A stretch of DNA of 64,000 nucleotides from positions 1,350,819 to 1,414,818 of the forward strand of contig JASFXZ010000043.1 of the NCBI GenBank assembly GCA_032209605.1, read 5' to 3'. The DNA comes from Mactromeris polynyma. Lineage: Eukaryota > Mollusca > Bivalvia > Venerida > Mactridae. Below the pieces are notes generated by a model, which saw nothing but the letters and a program-made list of their open reading frames with translations, ran no database searches and was not told where the DNA came from. Positions 12,646 to 25,645 of this stretch are shown here, one piece after another. Position 1 is the first letter of the stretch. Every line of letters starts with the position of its first letter. The position numbers were made by a program, and so were the translations under genes.

Positions 12646-13264
12646 TAATAAGACAATCTCAATGATAACAACACAATTATTCAAGTCTGTAAGACGACCA
12701 GATTTTAGGGTCCAGAGTGGTGGACTTATAATGCTGTAATTATATCATATCCCCAATTTGTTACGGTTTCATAAATAACAATGGACAATTCTCTTTTCAA
12801 AATGCAAATTGGTTGTGCGACAATTCTTTTAACATGAAAATGACGCCGATCATTACAAAGAAAATCAAAAACGTTATATACATCAATGACTGTCCTATCT
12901 TAATTTGTTTTATTTCCCCCTCCGAAAAGGGAAATGTAATAATTGGTCTAGGACACGGTTAACACGCAGGTAAATACAGGATATTGGAATACTTTAGTGT
13001 TTGCTATTTGGAACGACAGTGTTTCTGTCACGCAAATGTTGATGTAAAAGATCCAATAAAAGTTGCTAAAATGGTACGGAAAATTAATTTTAGATCCATT
13101 GAAGCTCAGCCAGACATTAACTTCTGTCTCTGTTTTCATGGCGATTCGAAGATTTTAGCTGTGTATTATAGTTGTACCTCGTGATAAGAGAGGAAATTCC
13201 ATATATATAGCAAACCTGAGTAGACTTGTCGTAACAATAGGAAAGGAAAACTGATGATGCATAT

Positions 13265-15572
13265 ATAGAAATTCAAATTCAAATTTCAAAGTTTATTGTA
13301 CGAAATGCCTCTGGCCCATACACAAATTACATGAACACATACATATATATACAAATTACCATGACAGTGGAGGTGATAGACATGTTATGTTAAACATATT
13401 TTGTTTTTGGTTTTTTGAGCATTATAAAAAAATTAACAACACAGAGTTTCTATATATACATGATATCAACATTTTTATGTAGCGCATATATAATACATGA
13501 TACAAGATATAAAACTTATTCAGTATTCGAAATAAATCACAAAATATTTTGCCTTTTTTTAAATGCATGGTAAATAAAAATAGCAGTGTTTCTTATTATT
13601 CTAGCATTTCTACTGGATAATAAAATATTAAATTTATTTAAAGATGGATTTACAACAAAATTCTGTGGAAGGAAATCATTTCTTAATTCCGAATAATTAG
13701 GGCATACAAATAAAAAGTGGTCTTCAGTCTCAATTACGTTTCTACAATAAGGACAAAATCTGAGATTGCTGTCAACATTATTATATCTCCCCTTTTCTAT
13801 TTGAAGACCATGAGTTGATGTTCGAAAACTAACGAATGCTCTCCTAAATTTTCTAATTGTGATAAATGAAAGATAAGGTTCATATTCAATATTTTGCTGG
13901 TACGAATAGTAACAACTTAATTTTGTACTTAGTTGCTTTTGAATGCCACAATTGTAAATACTGATCTTTCAGTCGTTGTACATATTTCAAAATAAAAATG
14001 TTTTCATTACCAACAGACTGGTTTTCCCATACATATCCAAATCCATTCTCATATAAATGTTTACGCAGATTAGATACCCAATTTTGGTATCCCAATTTAT
14101 CATATGATTTTTGCAGTATATAACACTTTTTTACATACCGATGAACAGGCATTTTTAAGATACGGAGCCAGTATTTAATGACTAATTTTGATGTGTAGAT
14201 GTACAGAGGGAATCTACCACAGTCGCCATAGACTGGAATATTACATGTATGTTTAGGTGCAGACATGAAGCGTTTACACGCGTAAAGATGTACCCGTTCT
14301 ATAACGTCCATATGTTGTAACCCCCACAATTCGGATCCATAGAATAAATAAATAAAATAGGAGCAATTTTAGTGTCAAAAATCTTGAAATAAGGTTTACT
14401 ATCAAAAGGCATTAAATTATACATAGATGATAAAAGTGATACCAGTACTCGCTTTGCCGTAGTCGCCATGTTTTCGGCCATTTTATTCAAAGAAAGTGTA
14501 GATGAATGATATACTCCAACATAACTAAATCCATTGACACATTCTATAGGCTCGTTATCATAATACCATTTCTCATGCTTGGAAAGACGTCCACCATTTT
14601 TAAAGCACACAATTTTCGTCTTCTTAACATTTACAGACAATTTCCAATTCTGACAGTATACATGTAAAAGGTTTAACTGATTTTGTAGTCCTACAATAGT
14701 ATCGGACGTTAAAGCTACATCATCTGCAAACATTAGCATAAAAACTTCAACAATATCTGGAGTAAGCTGAATACCTTTCACTCCCTTACTTTTAAAGAAG
14801 TCATACAGCTCATTTATAAAAAGTGTAAATAATGTTGGACTCAATGGGCATCCCTGTCGCAATCCTAATGGACATTCTATATAATCAGTAAGCTCTGTAT
14901 CACCATTTACTTTATGACATCTTACACTTGTTTTAACAGACACATATATTGAACGTATTGCATTTAACAAGTTTCCATTTACTCCATGCTTTAGTAATGA
15001 TTCATATAACTTGATTCTATTAACTGAATCAAATGCTTTACGAAAGTCAACAAAAGACATATACTTTTTTACCTTTCATAGCCAAATATTTGTTTATTAT
15101 AGAATACAACACAAATACGTTATCAATTGTTGAATATTGAGCTCGAAGGCAGCTTGCGCTTCAGTTATTTTTTTCAAATGAATTCACATAGAATGTTAAT
15201 CTCTTATTTATGATATGTATATATTTATTGTACTAAAGATATTAATTAACGATATACCTCGATAATTATCTGGATTATATTTTGATCCTTTCTTATGAAG
15301 TGGAACAAGAAACAATGTCCAATTTGAGGGGAATTCGCCTCTTGAATAAAGTCTATTAAATAATTTACGTATGTAAAGTAGAATATAATCTATGCCGTGA
15401 ATAAAATGTTCAGCGACCAATGAGCCTGAGCTAGATTTATTTGGATTTAAAGATTTAACTGCGTCTACAATTTCACTATCAGTTATTTCCGAGTTTAATA
15501 AATAATGTTGTATATCATCAGTTGGGTCATGTTCAGCTGCTACATGAAGCTCATTTTCTGCATTAAACAGTA
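13265..15572 (-). mobile_element. 5'-truncated non-LTR retrotransposon (LINE)
   Basis: The minus-strand copy begins inside the coding region near 15570, so the endonuclease and 5' end are missing. It ends with an AT-rich 3' UTR near 13265. 5' truncation is the usual product of target-primed reverse transcription. The clade is not certain: the GLRQGCPLSP and FADD wording and the C-terminal FCPYC..HF..C knuckle are common in invertebrate RTE/Jockey-related elements. Confidence 0.85.
13537..15568 (-). pseudogene. LINE reverse transcriptase, broken by frameshifts
   Basis: Read 15568 to 13537. The early part (15568-15208) has the Pro-Leu-His-Lys-Lys-Gly and NYRGISL blocks of RT motifs 1-2. Two short frame changes in 15208-15060 carry the AQAAF/R-AQYST block. 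From 15060 come SFVDFRKAFDSVN (motif A, with the catalytic Asp), GLRQGCPLSP (motif B) and FADDVAL (motif C, the FADD version of YxDD), followed by the thumb. A further shift near 14330 separates LFIYS from the LWGLQ segment. Another shift near 13905 leads to a C-terminal region with a CPYC-x-HF-x-C zinc-knuckle-like motif and a stop at 13539-13537. With at least four frame breaks this copy cannot encode an enzyme. Confidence 0.88.
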
Positions 15573-16926
15573 AACATCAATGTAAAATAATGAAGCATCA
15601 TACGGAAGAAATACAGTAGAAAGCATTCAATTATATTTGGAAACAAACTACCTCATAGTCAACAAATATAAACGCATCTTTTAATGAGAAACAATACAAT
15701 GAAGTCTAAATGGCTGTACTACTAGAGAACACAACAAACAAGTATATTGATCAGTTGGTTATGCATCATATTATGTGCAAACAAGTTAGGTTTGAATTAT
15801 TACATGTATGTACATGAGTGTACTTGTAGCTGTCGTTAACGTGGATAGTTTTATATCAAATAAATTATTGGGTTGAAAATAATCTTGAAAACAACGAGAA
15901 TGGATGCTGTGAAAATTGTTTATTACAATGCCACGTGTATATACAAGTTACAAATTGATAATATAAATACATGGTATGACACCTAGCCTGTTGGACCTAT
16001 GTGTCACCTAATTCGTGGTCTATAAGTTATGAGTAACCATACAACAGCCAAAGTAAAGCAACCTTGATAATATCATAAACGTTTCAATAAAATATAATAT
16101 TGAAAAGGTGACCTGCTAAAGTGGTTTGTGAACTAATTAGCTGTTTCTGTGGAGTTCAGATGGGGTTTAAAGCAATGTATTAATACACGCGAGGTTGTTT
16201 ACAGTTTTGGATTTATCGTAGATATGGTTCGTTGCGCACGACTACGAAAATTATCGGTGTCATCTTTCTACGTACACCTCACTCTGTGCTTGGACAATTA
16301 ATTGGAAAATACCCCCACTACCACAAGATAACTCAAAACCTATGGCAAGCTAGTGATATCATAACTTTATGCCTGGGCGTACTGATTTTACTCTAAGTTC
16401 GTGCTTTGATTGAACTGATAAATAGCACTAAAGTATATATACTCCACGCCATTAAAACGCAACAAAAAGTGTCCGGGTCAATACGCTGACATTTTAAAGA
16501 AATAATTATATTTTAATTCTCAAACATTATTTCCTAAACTTAATCAATTATTAAATATGAATACTAGGGTCATAATTTAATTTCTTTTTTTAAAGATTAT
16601 TTACTCATTTGTAACAATAAATGGCGCTTAACACTTAAAAATGATAAAGTGATATAGTTGTGTTTTTAATGGAGTTAAGTATATCATGTCAACTGCTGTG
16701 TTTGATATATGATTGGCTATACTTTTACTTCTTTTAACTACTTTTGTTGGCTTGACTCACAGCATATATTCTGTGTGACTATCTGCAGTCGTTATGAAAA
16801 TTATATTGGCTTTGTCTAATAGTCTGACTTACATGGTATTAGTGAATCGTATGACTTAAAGCGCGTATTTGTACAGGAGATAAAATGAATAACCATACTT
16901 AGAAGATTATGTATCCCTTATTTCAG

Positions 16927-17059
16927 GAAAGTGGACAAAGCGACAATGTAAGTGATAAAACAAGCCCTGATCCGACGGCTATTTCCAAAGTTGTCAGTCC
17001 GACGGAATCAGACGAAATGAAGAAATCGGTAACTTCCGTTAATAGCGGAAGTATTCGAG
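16927..17059 (+). CDS. Piccolo-like active-zone scaffold, exon 2 of those seen
   Basis: Preceded by cccttatttcag and followed by gtaggt. It starts in phase 0 and ends in phase 1 (44 codons plus one base), fitting both neighbours. The product is acidic and Ser/Thr-rich with two Ser-Pro sites and no recognisable fold. The single G left at its end joins GA at the next exon to make a Gly codon. An apparent continuation beyond 17059 reads into the intron and is ignored. It is short and has no domain, so the call rests on splice sites and phase. Confidence 0.68.
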
Positions 17060-17689
17060 GTAGGTTCGGACATTTACGGCATAAATCGTTTTTAAACTAC
17101 ATGTATGATCATAGTACTATTTCTGTTTCTGTTTCTAACGAAATTGTCAAAGTGTCGACATTATATATTTGGAGAATATTAGGTAGTGTAACTTGAAGCA
17201 TATGTGTTGAGCAAATAATTTCCTTCCTAGCGAGTATTGCTATTTCCAGACTTAAATTTGAACGTCTGACAAGTTTTGTTTGGTATAAAAATAATGTAAT
17301 GAGTGTTAAATATAATTTGCATAAATGTTATGTGCTCATACATTAGTTTAAATTGTTCTATGCAAAAAAGCTTAGGCGTTTATAACATTATATTGGCGAA
17401 AAGCAAACCATTTGATTCTCCAAAACACTAAAGTTAATGAAAGATTATTCTAAACAGGCATCACAGACCGTATTGCAAATTATTCGGCACTAGTCTTTTT
17501 CGTTTTTCTATAAGTAGCATTGGGCTATTCCCATTTATAAGAAACTATTTACCAAAATTCTAAATTTTTTTTTTAAATTGTATGCTTCATCTTAGTGACA
17601 GTGCTTACACTATGTAGAAAAATAAACCATTATACATATTAGACACTTGACACATTAGATTAATATGATGAACCTCCTCGAATCCGCCT

Positions 17690-17975
17690 GGTCAGCTCAG
17701 TCGGTAGAGTTTCTGTTTTGTATTCATCGGGTTTTACGCCGATATTCAACAATGTTTCAGTCGTATACGGCGGCCAGTTGACCTAACCAGTTTCCCTAGA
17801 ATTGATTATCGACCAGTACTAACTTGTCCTTCCACAAGCAACTGACAACTTCTCAACATTTGGAGGACATGACCTTAGCCAATATCTTGGAAGAACATAA
17901 TCTGCCCAACCCAAGAATCGAACCTGGATCTGCCCGGTGACAGTCTAGTGCACTACCAACTAAACTTGCCGGACT
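17690..17975 (-). mobile_element. tRNA-derived SINE with bivalve-type central region
   Basis: On the minus strand a tRNA-like head (A-box-like near 17970-17950, B-box-like ggttcgattct near 17925) is followed by a body whose plus-strand wording (gatattcaacaatgtttcag, then cggcggccagttgacctaac) I recognise from SINEs and SINE-like repeats widespread in bivalves. At the left end, 17694-17718 on the plus strand, there is a second A-box-like stretch (tggtcagctcagtcggtaga), so two SINE fragments may abut here in opposite orientation. Confidence 0.65.
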
Positions 17976-18291
17976 GGCTCTGTCGATAGAGCACTCAACT
18001 TCTAATCTAAAGGTCATAAACTTGTCGGACTGGCTCTGTCGATAGAGCACTCAACTTCTAATCTAAAGGTCATAAACTTGTCGGACTGGCTCTGTCGATA
18101 GAGCACTCAACTTCTAATCTAAAGTTCATAAACTTGTCGGACTGGCTCTGTCGATAGAGCACTCAACTTCTAATTTAAAGGTCATAAACTTGTCGGACTG
18201 GCTCTGTCGATAGAGCACTCAACTTCTAATCTAAAGGTCATAAACTTGTCGGACTGGCTCTGTCGATAAAGCATTCAACTTCTAATCTAAA
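17970..18291. repeat. 56-bp satellite derived from a tRNA-like sequence, x about 6
   Basis: The unit contains ggactggctctgtcgatag and cactcaacttctaatctaa, then aggtcataaacttgt. It reads like the D-arm and anticodon arm of a tRNA (the loop CTTCTAATC recalls a tRNA-Arg-TCT) without T-arm or acceptor stem. The first unit is continuous with the SINE head to its left, so the array appears to have grown from that head. Only a few substitutions separate the copies. Confidence 0.85.
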
Positions 18292-18539
18292 TGCTAAACT
18301 TCGTAAATTTTACCGGTACGTTTACTACACGAAATTTGATTAGCCGGATAAAATGTACCGAACGCTCCGAATGGATACTGTGACATGCGACCGTTATGGT
18401 CGAGTAGGCGAGGGGCGGTGCTTGCTACACGCCAAGTTGTCGACATGGGGCCTGATTCAACATCTGATAAGATAAGCATGAGCGAAATCTGTCAATTGGT
18501 CTGTTAATTTGTCACTTGTCTGATTTAAATAGGCTCCAA

Positions 18540-18636
18540 ATTTAGACTAGCCCGGGACTTGCTTAATTTTACTGGTCGGTAGCCCGAAACGATTTTAGAC
18601 TAGTCCGGGACGTCGGGCTAACCGATTTCTCGAGCC
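18540..18636. repeat. Interspersed hairpin repeat, copy 1
   Basis: The segment 18578-18620 starts ggtagcccga and ends tcgggcta, so its ends can pair. The interior ttagactagtccgg is shared with a second copy at 58444-58486 of the same 43-base length. The same kind of CCCGGGAC wording flanks both copies. It is a dispersed, possibly structured repeat of unknown class. Confidence 0.55.
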
Positions 18637-19076
18637 ATGATCTAGAGCTATACACATACACGTACACATTTACACTAGGATGGAGAAGTTGATTTTAAAA
18701 TATACATGTTCGTATACTAGTGAGGAGAAATTTCCATGCGTTGTTACTTGTTCACACTTTTAGTTATTGCAACTGAAGCAGATTTTTTGTAGCTTTGCTT
18801 TGTTTAAATCCTGCACCATGCAGGATAGAATGGACGTATTGATAAAATATCTTATATTTTCATTGTATTTGTACACAGACTATATATATTTTCCTAGGTT
18901 TTCTCTCATCAATGGTTGGCAGTTGTGGTGATTATATAACGTTCTTACCGTTCTTGTACTGCTTACCTTGTGTTATGTTTTAGCGTAGTTGCACTTAACA
19001 TTTCTCATATTAATTGTTTAAATATTATATGCTAACGTATGGTGTCAAAATAAGAGCTGACCCAAAGATTGCGAGC

Positions 19077-20482
19077 TCCAAACCCGCCATATACCAGGGA
19101 CCTTATCCTCCAACCCCGCCATAGACCAGGGACCTTATCCTCCAACCCTGCCATAGTCCAGGAACCTTATCCTCCAACCCAACCATAGACCAGGGACCTT
19201 ATCCTCCAACCCCGCCATAGACCAGGCACCTTATCCTCCAATCCCGCCATATACCAGGGACTTTATCCTCCAGTCCCGCCATAGACTAGGGACCTTATCC
19301 TCCAACCTCGCCATAGACCAGGGACCTTATCCTCCAATCCCGCCATAGACCACGAACCTTATCCTCCAACCCCGCCATACACCAGGGACCTTATCCTCCA
19401 ACCCCGCCATAGACCAGGGACCTTATCCTCCAACCCCGCCATAGACCAGGGACCTTATCTTCCAACCCCGCCATAGACCAGGGACCTTATCCTCCAACCC
19501 CGCCATAGAATAGGGACCTTATCCTCCAACCTCGCCATAGACCAGGGACCTTATCCTCCAACCCCGCCATAGACCAGGGACCTTATCCTCCAACCTCGCC
19601 ATAGACCACGAACCTTATCCTCCAACCCCGCCATTTACCAGGGACCTTATGATCAAATCCCGCCATAGACCAGGGACCTTATCCTCCAACCTCGCCATAG
19701 TCCAGGAACCTTATCCTCCAACCCCACCATAGACCAGGGACCTTATCCTCCAACCCCGCCATAGACCAGGCACCTTATCCTCAAACCCCGCCATATACCA
19801 GGGACCTTATCCTCCAATCCCGCCATAGACCAGGGACCTTATCCTCCAACCTCGCCATAGACCAGGGACCTTATCCTCCAATCCCGCCATATACCACGAA
19901 CCTTATCCTCCAACCCCGCCATACACCAGGGACCTTATCCTCCAACCCCACCATAGACCAGGGACCTTATCCTCCAACCCGCCATAGACCAGGGACCTTA
20001 TCCTCCAACCACGCCATAGACCAGGGACCTTATCCTCCAACCTCGCCAAAGACCAGGGACCTTATCCTCCAACCCCGCCATAGACCAGGGACCTTATCCT
20101 CCAACCCCGCCATAGACCAGGGACCTTATCCTCCAACCTCGCCATAGACCAGGGACCTTATCCTCCAATCCCGCCATATACCACGAACCTTATCCTCCAA
20201 CCCCGCCATACACCAGGGACCTTATCCTCCAACCCCGCCATAGACCAGGGACCTTATCCTCCAACCCGCCATAGACCAGGGACCTTATCCTCCAACCACG
20301 CCATAGACCAGGGACCTTATCCTCCAACCTCGCCAAAGACCAGGGACCTTATCCTCCAACCCCGCCATAGACCAGGGACCTTATCCTCCAACCCCGCCAT
20401 AGACCAGGGACCTTATCCTCCAACCCCGCCATAGACCAGGGACCTTATCCTCCAACCCCGCCATAGACCAGGGACATTATCT
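19077..20482. repeat. Minisatellite, 32-bp unit x about 44, with 287-bp higher-order period
   Basis: The unit contains ccgccatagaccagggacct followed by tatcctccaacc. It is GC-rich against an AT-rich background. Marked variants (ataccacgaa at 19891 and 20178; a one-base-short aacccgcc unit near 19980 and 20266) recur at 287 bases, which is nine units minus one base. A nine-unit block has therefore been duplicated as a whole. Confidence 0.95.
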
Positions 20483-20782
20483 ATAAACATTATAAGACTG
20501 AAACTCACACTTTAAAACGTTAAATCTTCGTTTTGCTCTACGTGTTTATAACACTGTATATTTAATCAAGTATAGGCACAAGTGAACGAGGGATAACAAC
20601 AATTATTCAGACGAAATTATACTCAAAATACATTTAATGAAAACATTTAAAATAGGGGTGACACTGTAAGTAATAAACACTTTAATTCACTTACTTGTCT
20701 TGGTTTCAGTCTTTAAATGTTTGAGAATTAGGCCGTAAGTAAAACATGAACTTCACTATAGCTGAATTATGTGTAAGTAGGT

Positions 20783-20854
20783 TGACAACCCAGGAAGCAA
20801 TCATCACGGGGGAGTCATTGACAACCCAGGAAGCAATCATCACGGGGGAGTCAT
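20783..20854. repeat. 36-bp perfect tandem duplication
   Basis: Two adjacent identical copies of a segment beginning gacaacccaggaagcaatca. It is the minimal starting state from which larger arrays could grow. Confidence 0.9.
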
Positions 20855-21833
20855 TGAAGTTGTAATTACTTTTATTCTATTTTCAATGTAAATCAAGATA
20901 GTTTAAACTAACTCTCCAATGAGCAACGACATGCTGTAATATTTACAACAGAAATGATTAATTAAAATTTGATTTGTCATAAGCAAACATACAGTGTCCT
21001 CATGTTAGCTATAACAATATTGATCAAGCATGCTATTTAGACAAGATCTGCACAAGACATGATGTCTGTAATCATTATGAACATTAATCTCGGCAAAATT
21101 TGCATGATGCTTAAAAACAGTAATGTTCAGCATGACAACAAGAGTCGATTCTTAGTAATTGCAAATGTTGAAGCACAAACCAACCTTATTTTACCCATAC
21201 ATTGTCGTCAAATACGGTTAATACTTTTACACCAATAACCGTTCAACTAGAATCACTAAACAGACATCGCAATCGAAATCTTTGAAGCGAATATTATTAT
21301 GACATTCTAATTGGTGTAGAATAAAGACCAAGTTGAATTAAATACAAAAATGCCACCCGATCAAAAAGATCATTATTCTTCTAATAACGCACATTTATTG
21401 TACCGCATTCGTGTTCTTGTACGCTTTCGTTGTGTTAATGTTAAACGGTAACCTCATGTCCATTATTATTTTTTTGGATTAAATAATTGATTGAATTATA
21501 TGTTTTTTCTTTGGGATTCGTACTAGTTGTATGTTTATTGGACGCAACTGACATTAAGTTAAGTTATACCTACCTATTATCAGCTTCAATGTTTATTGCT
21601 TCATTTTGAATGCTAACTTTCATAGTTTTACATTTTGTTCGAAATACTCATGCAAGTTATGCTTTGGGTAACTTAATAAAACAACACGCAACCAACCGCA
21701 TGTTTCCCAGTCACTTATTGATGTTATCATTCCATTTTCCAGCCTTCTCTGACATAGCACAGTTTCGCTCGAAAGTTCCAATTCTACACGCATATTTTCC
21801 TATACAAATATTTGGTCTTTTTATTAATCCTTA

Positions 21834-24800
21834 CCGAGCTATCTCCCATGATGATCATTACAGGGTAACCTCCGATGATGATCGTTATCGAGTAACCTCC
21901 CATGAGGATCGTTATCGAGTAACCTCCCATGAGGATCGTTTTCGAGTAACCTCCTATGACGATTGTACAAAGTAACCTCCGATGACGATGATTATCGAGT
22001 AACCTCCCATGATGATCGTAATTGAGTAACCTCCTATGACGATCGTACAGAGTAACCTCCCATGACGATGGTTATCGAGTAACCTCCCATGAGGATCGTT
22101 ATCGAGTAACCTCCTATGGTGATTGTACAGAATAACCTCCGATGATGATCGTTATCGAGTAACCTCCCATGATGATCGTAAATGAGTAACCTCCTATGAC
22201 AATTGTACAGAGTAACCTCCCATGATGATCGTAAATGAGTAACCTCCTATGACAATTGTACAGAGTAACCTCACGTGACGATGGTTATCGAGTAACCTCC
22301 CATGAGGATCGTTATCGAGTAACCTCCTATGACGATTGTACAGAGTAACCTCCGATGATGATTGTACAGAGTAACCTCCGATGATGATCGTTATCGAGTA
22401 ACCTTCTATGATGATCGTAATTGAGTAACCTCCTATGACAATTGTACAGAGTAACCTCACGTGACGATGGTTATCGAGTTACCTCCCATGATGATCGTAA
22501 ATGAGTAACCTCCTATGACGATTGTACAGAGTAACCTCACGTGACGATGGTTATCGAGTTACCTCCCATGATGATCGTAATTGAGTAACCTCCTATGACG
22601 ATTGTACAGAGTAACCTCCCGTGACGATGGTTATCGAGCTATCTCCCATGACGATTGTACAGAGTAACCTCCCGTGACGATCGTTATCGAGTAACCTCTC
22701 ATGACGATTGTACAGAGTAACCTCACGTGACGATGGTTATCGAGCTATCTCCCTTAACGCTTGTACAGAGTAACCTCACGTGACGATCGTTATCGAGTTA
22801 CCTCTCATGACGATTGTACAGGGTAACCTCCCGTGACGATGGTTATCGAGCTATCTCCCATGACGATTGTACAGAGTAACCTCCCGTGACGATCGTTATC
22901 GAGTAACCTCTCATGACGATTGTACAGAGTAACCTCTCGTGACGATCGTTATCGAGTAACCTCCCATGACGATTGTACAGGGTAACCTCCCGTGACGATC
23001 GTTATCGAGTAACCTCCCATGACGATTGTACAGAGTAACCTCCCGTGACGATCGTTATCGAGTAACCTCTCATGACGATTGTACAGGGTAACCTCCCGTG
23101 ACGATCGTTATCGAGTAACCTCCCATGACGAATGTACAGAGTAACCTCCCGTGACGATCGTTATCGAGTAACCTCCCATGACGATTGTACAGGGTAACCT
23201 CCAGTGACGATGGTTATCGAGTAACCTCCCATGACGAATGTACAGAGTAACCTCCCGTGACGATCGTTATCGAGTAACCTCTCATGACGATTGTACAGAG
23301 TAACCTCCAGTGACGATCGTTATCGAGTAACCTCCCATGACGATTGTACAGGGTAACCTCCAGTGACGATGGTTATCGAGTTACCTCCCATGACGATTGT
23401 ACAGAGAAACCTCCAGTGACGATGGTTATCGAGTTACCTCCCATGACGATTGTACAGGGTAACCTCCAGTGACGATGGTTATCGAGTTACCTCCCATATC
23501 GATTGTACAGAGAAACCTCCTTTGACGATGGTTATCGAGTTACCTCCCATAACGATTGTACAGAGAAACCTCCAGTGACGATGATTATCGAGTTACCTCC
23601 CATAACGAATGTACAGAGAAACCTCCAGTGACGATGGTTATCGAGTTACCTCCCATTACAATTGTACAGAGAAACCTCCAGTGACGATGGTTATCGAGTT
23701 ACCTCCCATAACGATTGTACAGAGAAACCTCCTTTGACGATGATTATCGAGTTACCTCCCATAACGAATGTACAGAGAAACCTCCAGTGACGATGGTTAT
23801 CGAGTTACCTCCCATAACGATTGTACAGAGAAACCTCCTTTGACGATGATTATCGAGTTACCTCCCATAACGAATGTATAGAGAAACCTCCAGTGACGAT
23901 GGTTATCGAGTTACCTCCCATAACAATTGTACAGAGAAACCTCCAGTGACGATGGTTATTGAGTTACCTCCCATTACAATTGTACAGAGAAACCTCCTTT
24001 GACGATGGTTATCGAGTTACCTCCCATAACGATTGTACAGAGAAACCTCCTTTGACGATGGTTATCGAGTTACCTCCCATAACGATTGTACAGAGAAACC
24101 TCCTTTGACGATGGTTATCGAGTTACCTCCCATAACGATTGTACAGAGAAACCTCCTTTGACGATGGTTATCGAGTTACCTCCCATAACGATTGTACAGA
24201 GAAACCTCCAGTGACGATGGTTATCGAGTTACCTACCATAACGAATGTACAGAGAAACCTCCAGTGACGATGGTTATCGAGTTACCTCCCATAACGATTG
24301 TACAGAGAAACCTCCAGTGACGATGGTTATCGAGTTACCTACCATAACGATTGTACAGAGAAACCTCCAGTGACGATGGTTATCGAGTTACCTACCATAA
24401 CGAATGTACAGAGAAACCTCCAGTGACAATGGTTATCGAGTTACCTACCATAACGAATATACAGATAAACCTCCAGTGACGATGGTTATCGAGTTACCTC
24501 CCATGACGATTGTACAGAGAAACCTCCAGTGACGATGGTTATCGAGTTACCTACCATAACGAATGTACAGAGAAACCTCCAGTGACGATGGTTATCGAGT
24601 TACCTACCATAACGAATGTACAGAGAAACCTCCAGTGACAATGGTTATCGAGTTACCTCCCATAACGAATATACAGAGAAACCTCCAGTGACGATGGTTA
24701 TCGAGTTACCTCCCATGACAATTGTACAGAGAAACCTCCTTTGACGATGGTTATCGAGTTACCTCCCATGACAATTGTACAGAGAAACCTCCTTTGACGA

Positions 24801-25645
24801 TGGTTATCGAGTTACCTCCCATGACAATTGTACAGAGAAACCTCCTTTGACGATGGTTATCGAGCAACCTCCCATAACGATGGTACAGAGAAACTTCCTT
24901 TGACGATGGTTATCGAATAACCTTCGATTCTGATCGTTTCAGAGCTTCCTCCCTTAATTATCATTACCAAGAAGCTTCCCATAATGTTGTTACCGAGTTA
25001 TCTCTCATAATGATTGGTACTGAGGTACATCCCATGATAAACGTTTCCGAGTAACCTCCCATGATAAACGTTTCCGAGTAACCTCCCATGATAAACGTTT
25101 CCGAGTAACCTCCCATGATAAACGTTTCCGAGTAACCTCCCATGATAATCGTTTCCGAGTAACCTCCCATGATGATCGTTACCAAGTAACCTCCCATGAT
25201 AATCGTTACCAAGTAACCTCCCATGATAATCGTTACCAAGTAACACCCATGATTAACGTTTCCGAATAACCTCCCATCATTATCGTTACCGAGAAACCTC
25301 CCATGATGATCGTTTCCGATTAACCTCCTATGATGATCGTTTCCGATGGTGATCATTACTGAATTACCTTCCATATCGATCGCTTACGAGTAGCCTCCCA
25401 TGATGATCGTTACCGTGTCATCTCCCATGATGATCGTTACCGAGTGAAACATCCCATGATGATCGTTACCGAGTAAAACATCCCATGATGATCGTTACCG
25501 AGTAAAACATCCCATGATGATCGTTATCGAGTTACCTCCTATGGTCATGGTTACCTAGTTGCCTTCCATGATAAACGTTACCGAGTTACCTCCCACGATG
25601 ATTCTTACTGAGTTACCTCCCATGATAATAGTTACAAAGTTTCCA
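21834..25645. repeat. Large degenerate minisatellite, about 26-29 bp half units, 3.8 kb
   Basis: Half units of the form gtaacctccc(a/g)tgacgat are followed alternately by tgtacaga and cgttatcga, giving a dimer of about 53 bp. The consensus drifts along the array: mixed at 21834-22600, gtaacctcccgtgacgatcg at 22600-23350, gagaaacctccagtgacgat dimers at 23390-24900, and a monomeric gataaacgtttccgag form at 25030-25260, then decayed units to 25645. It is the largest array in the window. It includes chance open frames on both strands. Confidence 0.96.

Larger units (their letters stand above)
10247..16926 (+). other. Intron 1 (6.7 kb)
   Basis: GT at 10247 and AG at 16925-16926. It contains the 39-bp x 40 array and a 5'-truncated antisense LINE. 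At 10250-10450 two diverged segments of about 95 bp, both with a gacttct..attacttcat core and ending in gaattcat, look like an old direct duplication. Between 12646 and 13264 and between 15573 and 16926 I see no gene; near 15978-16010 there is a 33-base motif also found at 36037-36069. Confidence 0.6.

Noticed and set aside
11035..12739. Two open frames of about 550 codons, one on each strand
   Set aside because: They are the 39-bp array read through; neither has an ATG start, and being open on both strands is a property of the unit.
12948..13184. Overlapping frames of 63 and 66 codons on opposite strands
   Set aside because: Short, no motif, in intron 1 with no splice signals in phase.
17694..17720. 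A-box-like stretch suggesting a tRNA gene
   Set aside because: No matching B box, anticodon stem or acceptor stem; part of a SINE fragment.
17853..18479. Minus frames of 61-65 codons near the SINE
   Set aside because: They cross the SINE and the 56-bp satellite and have no protein features.
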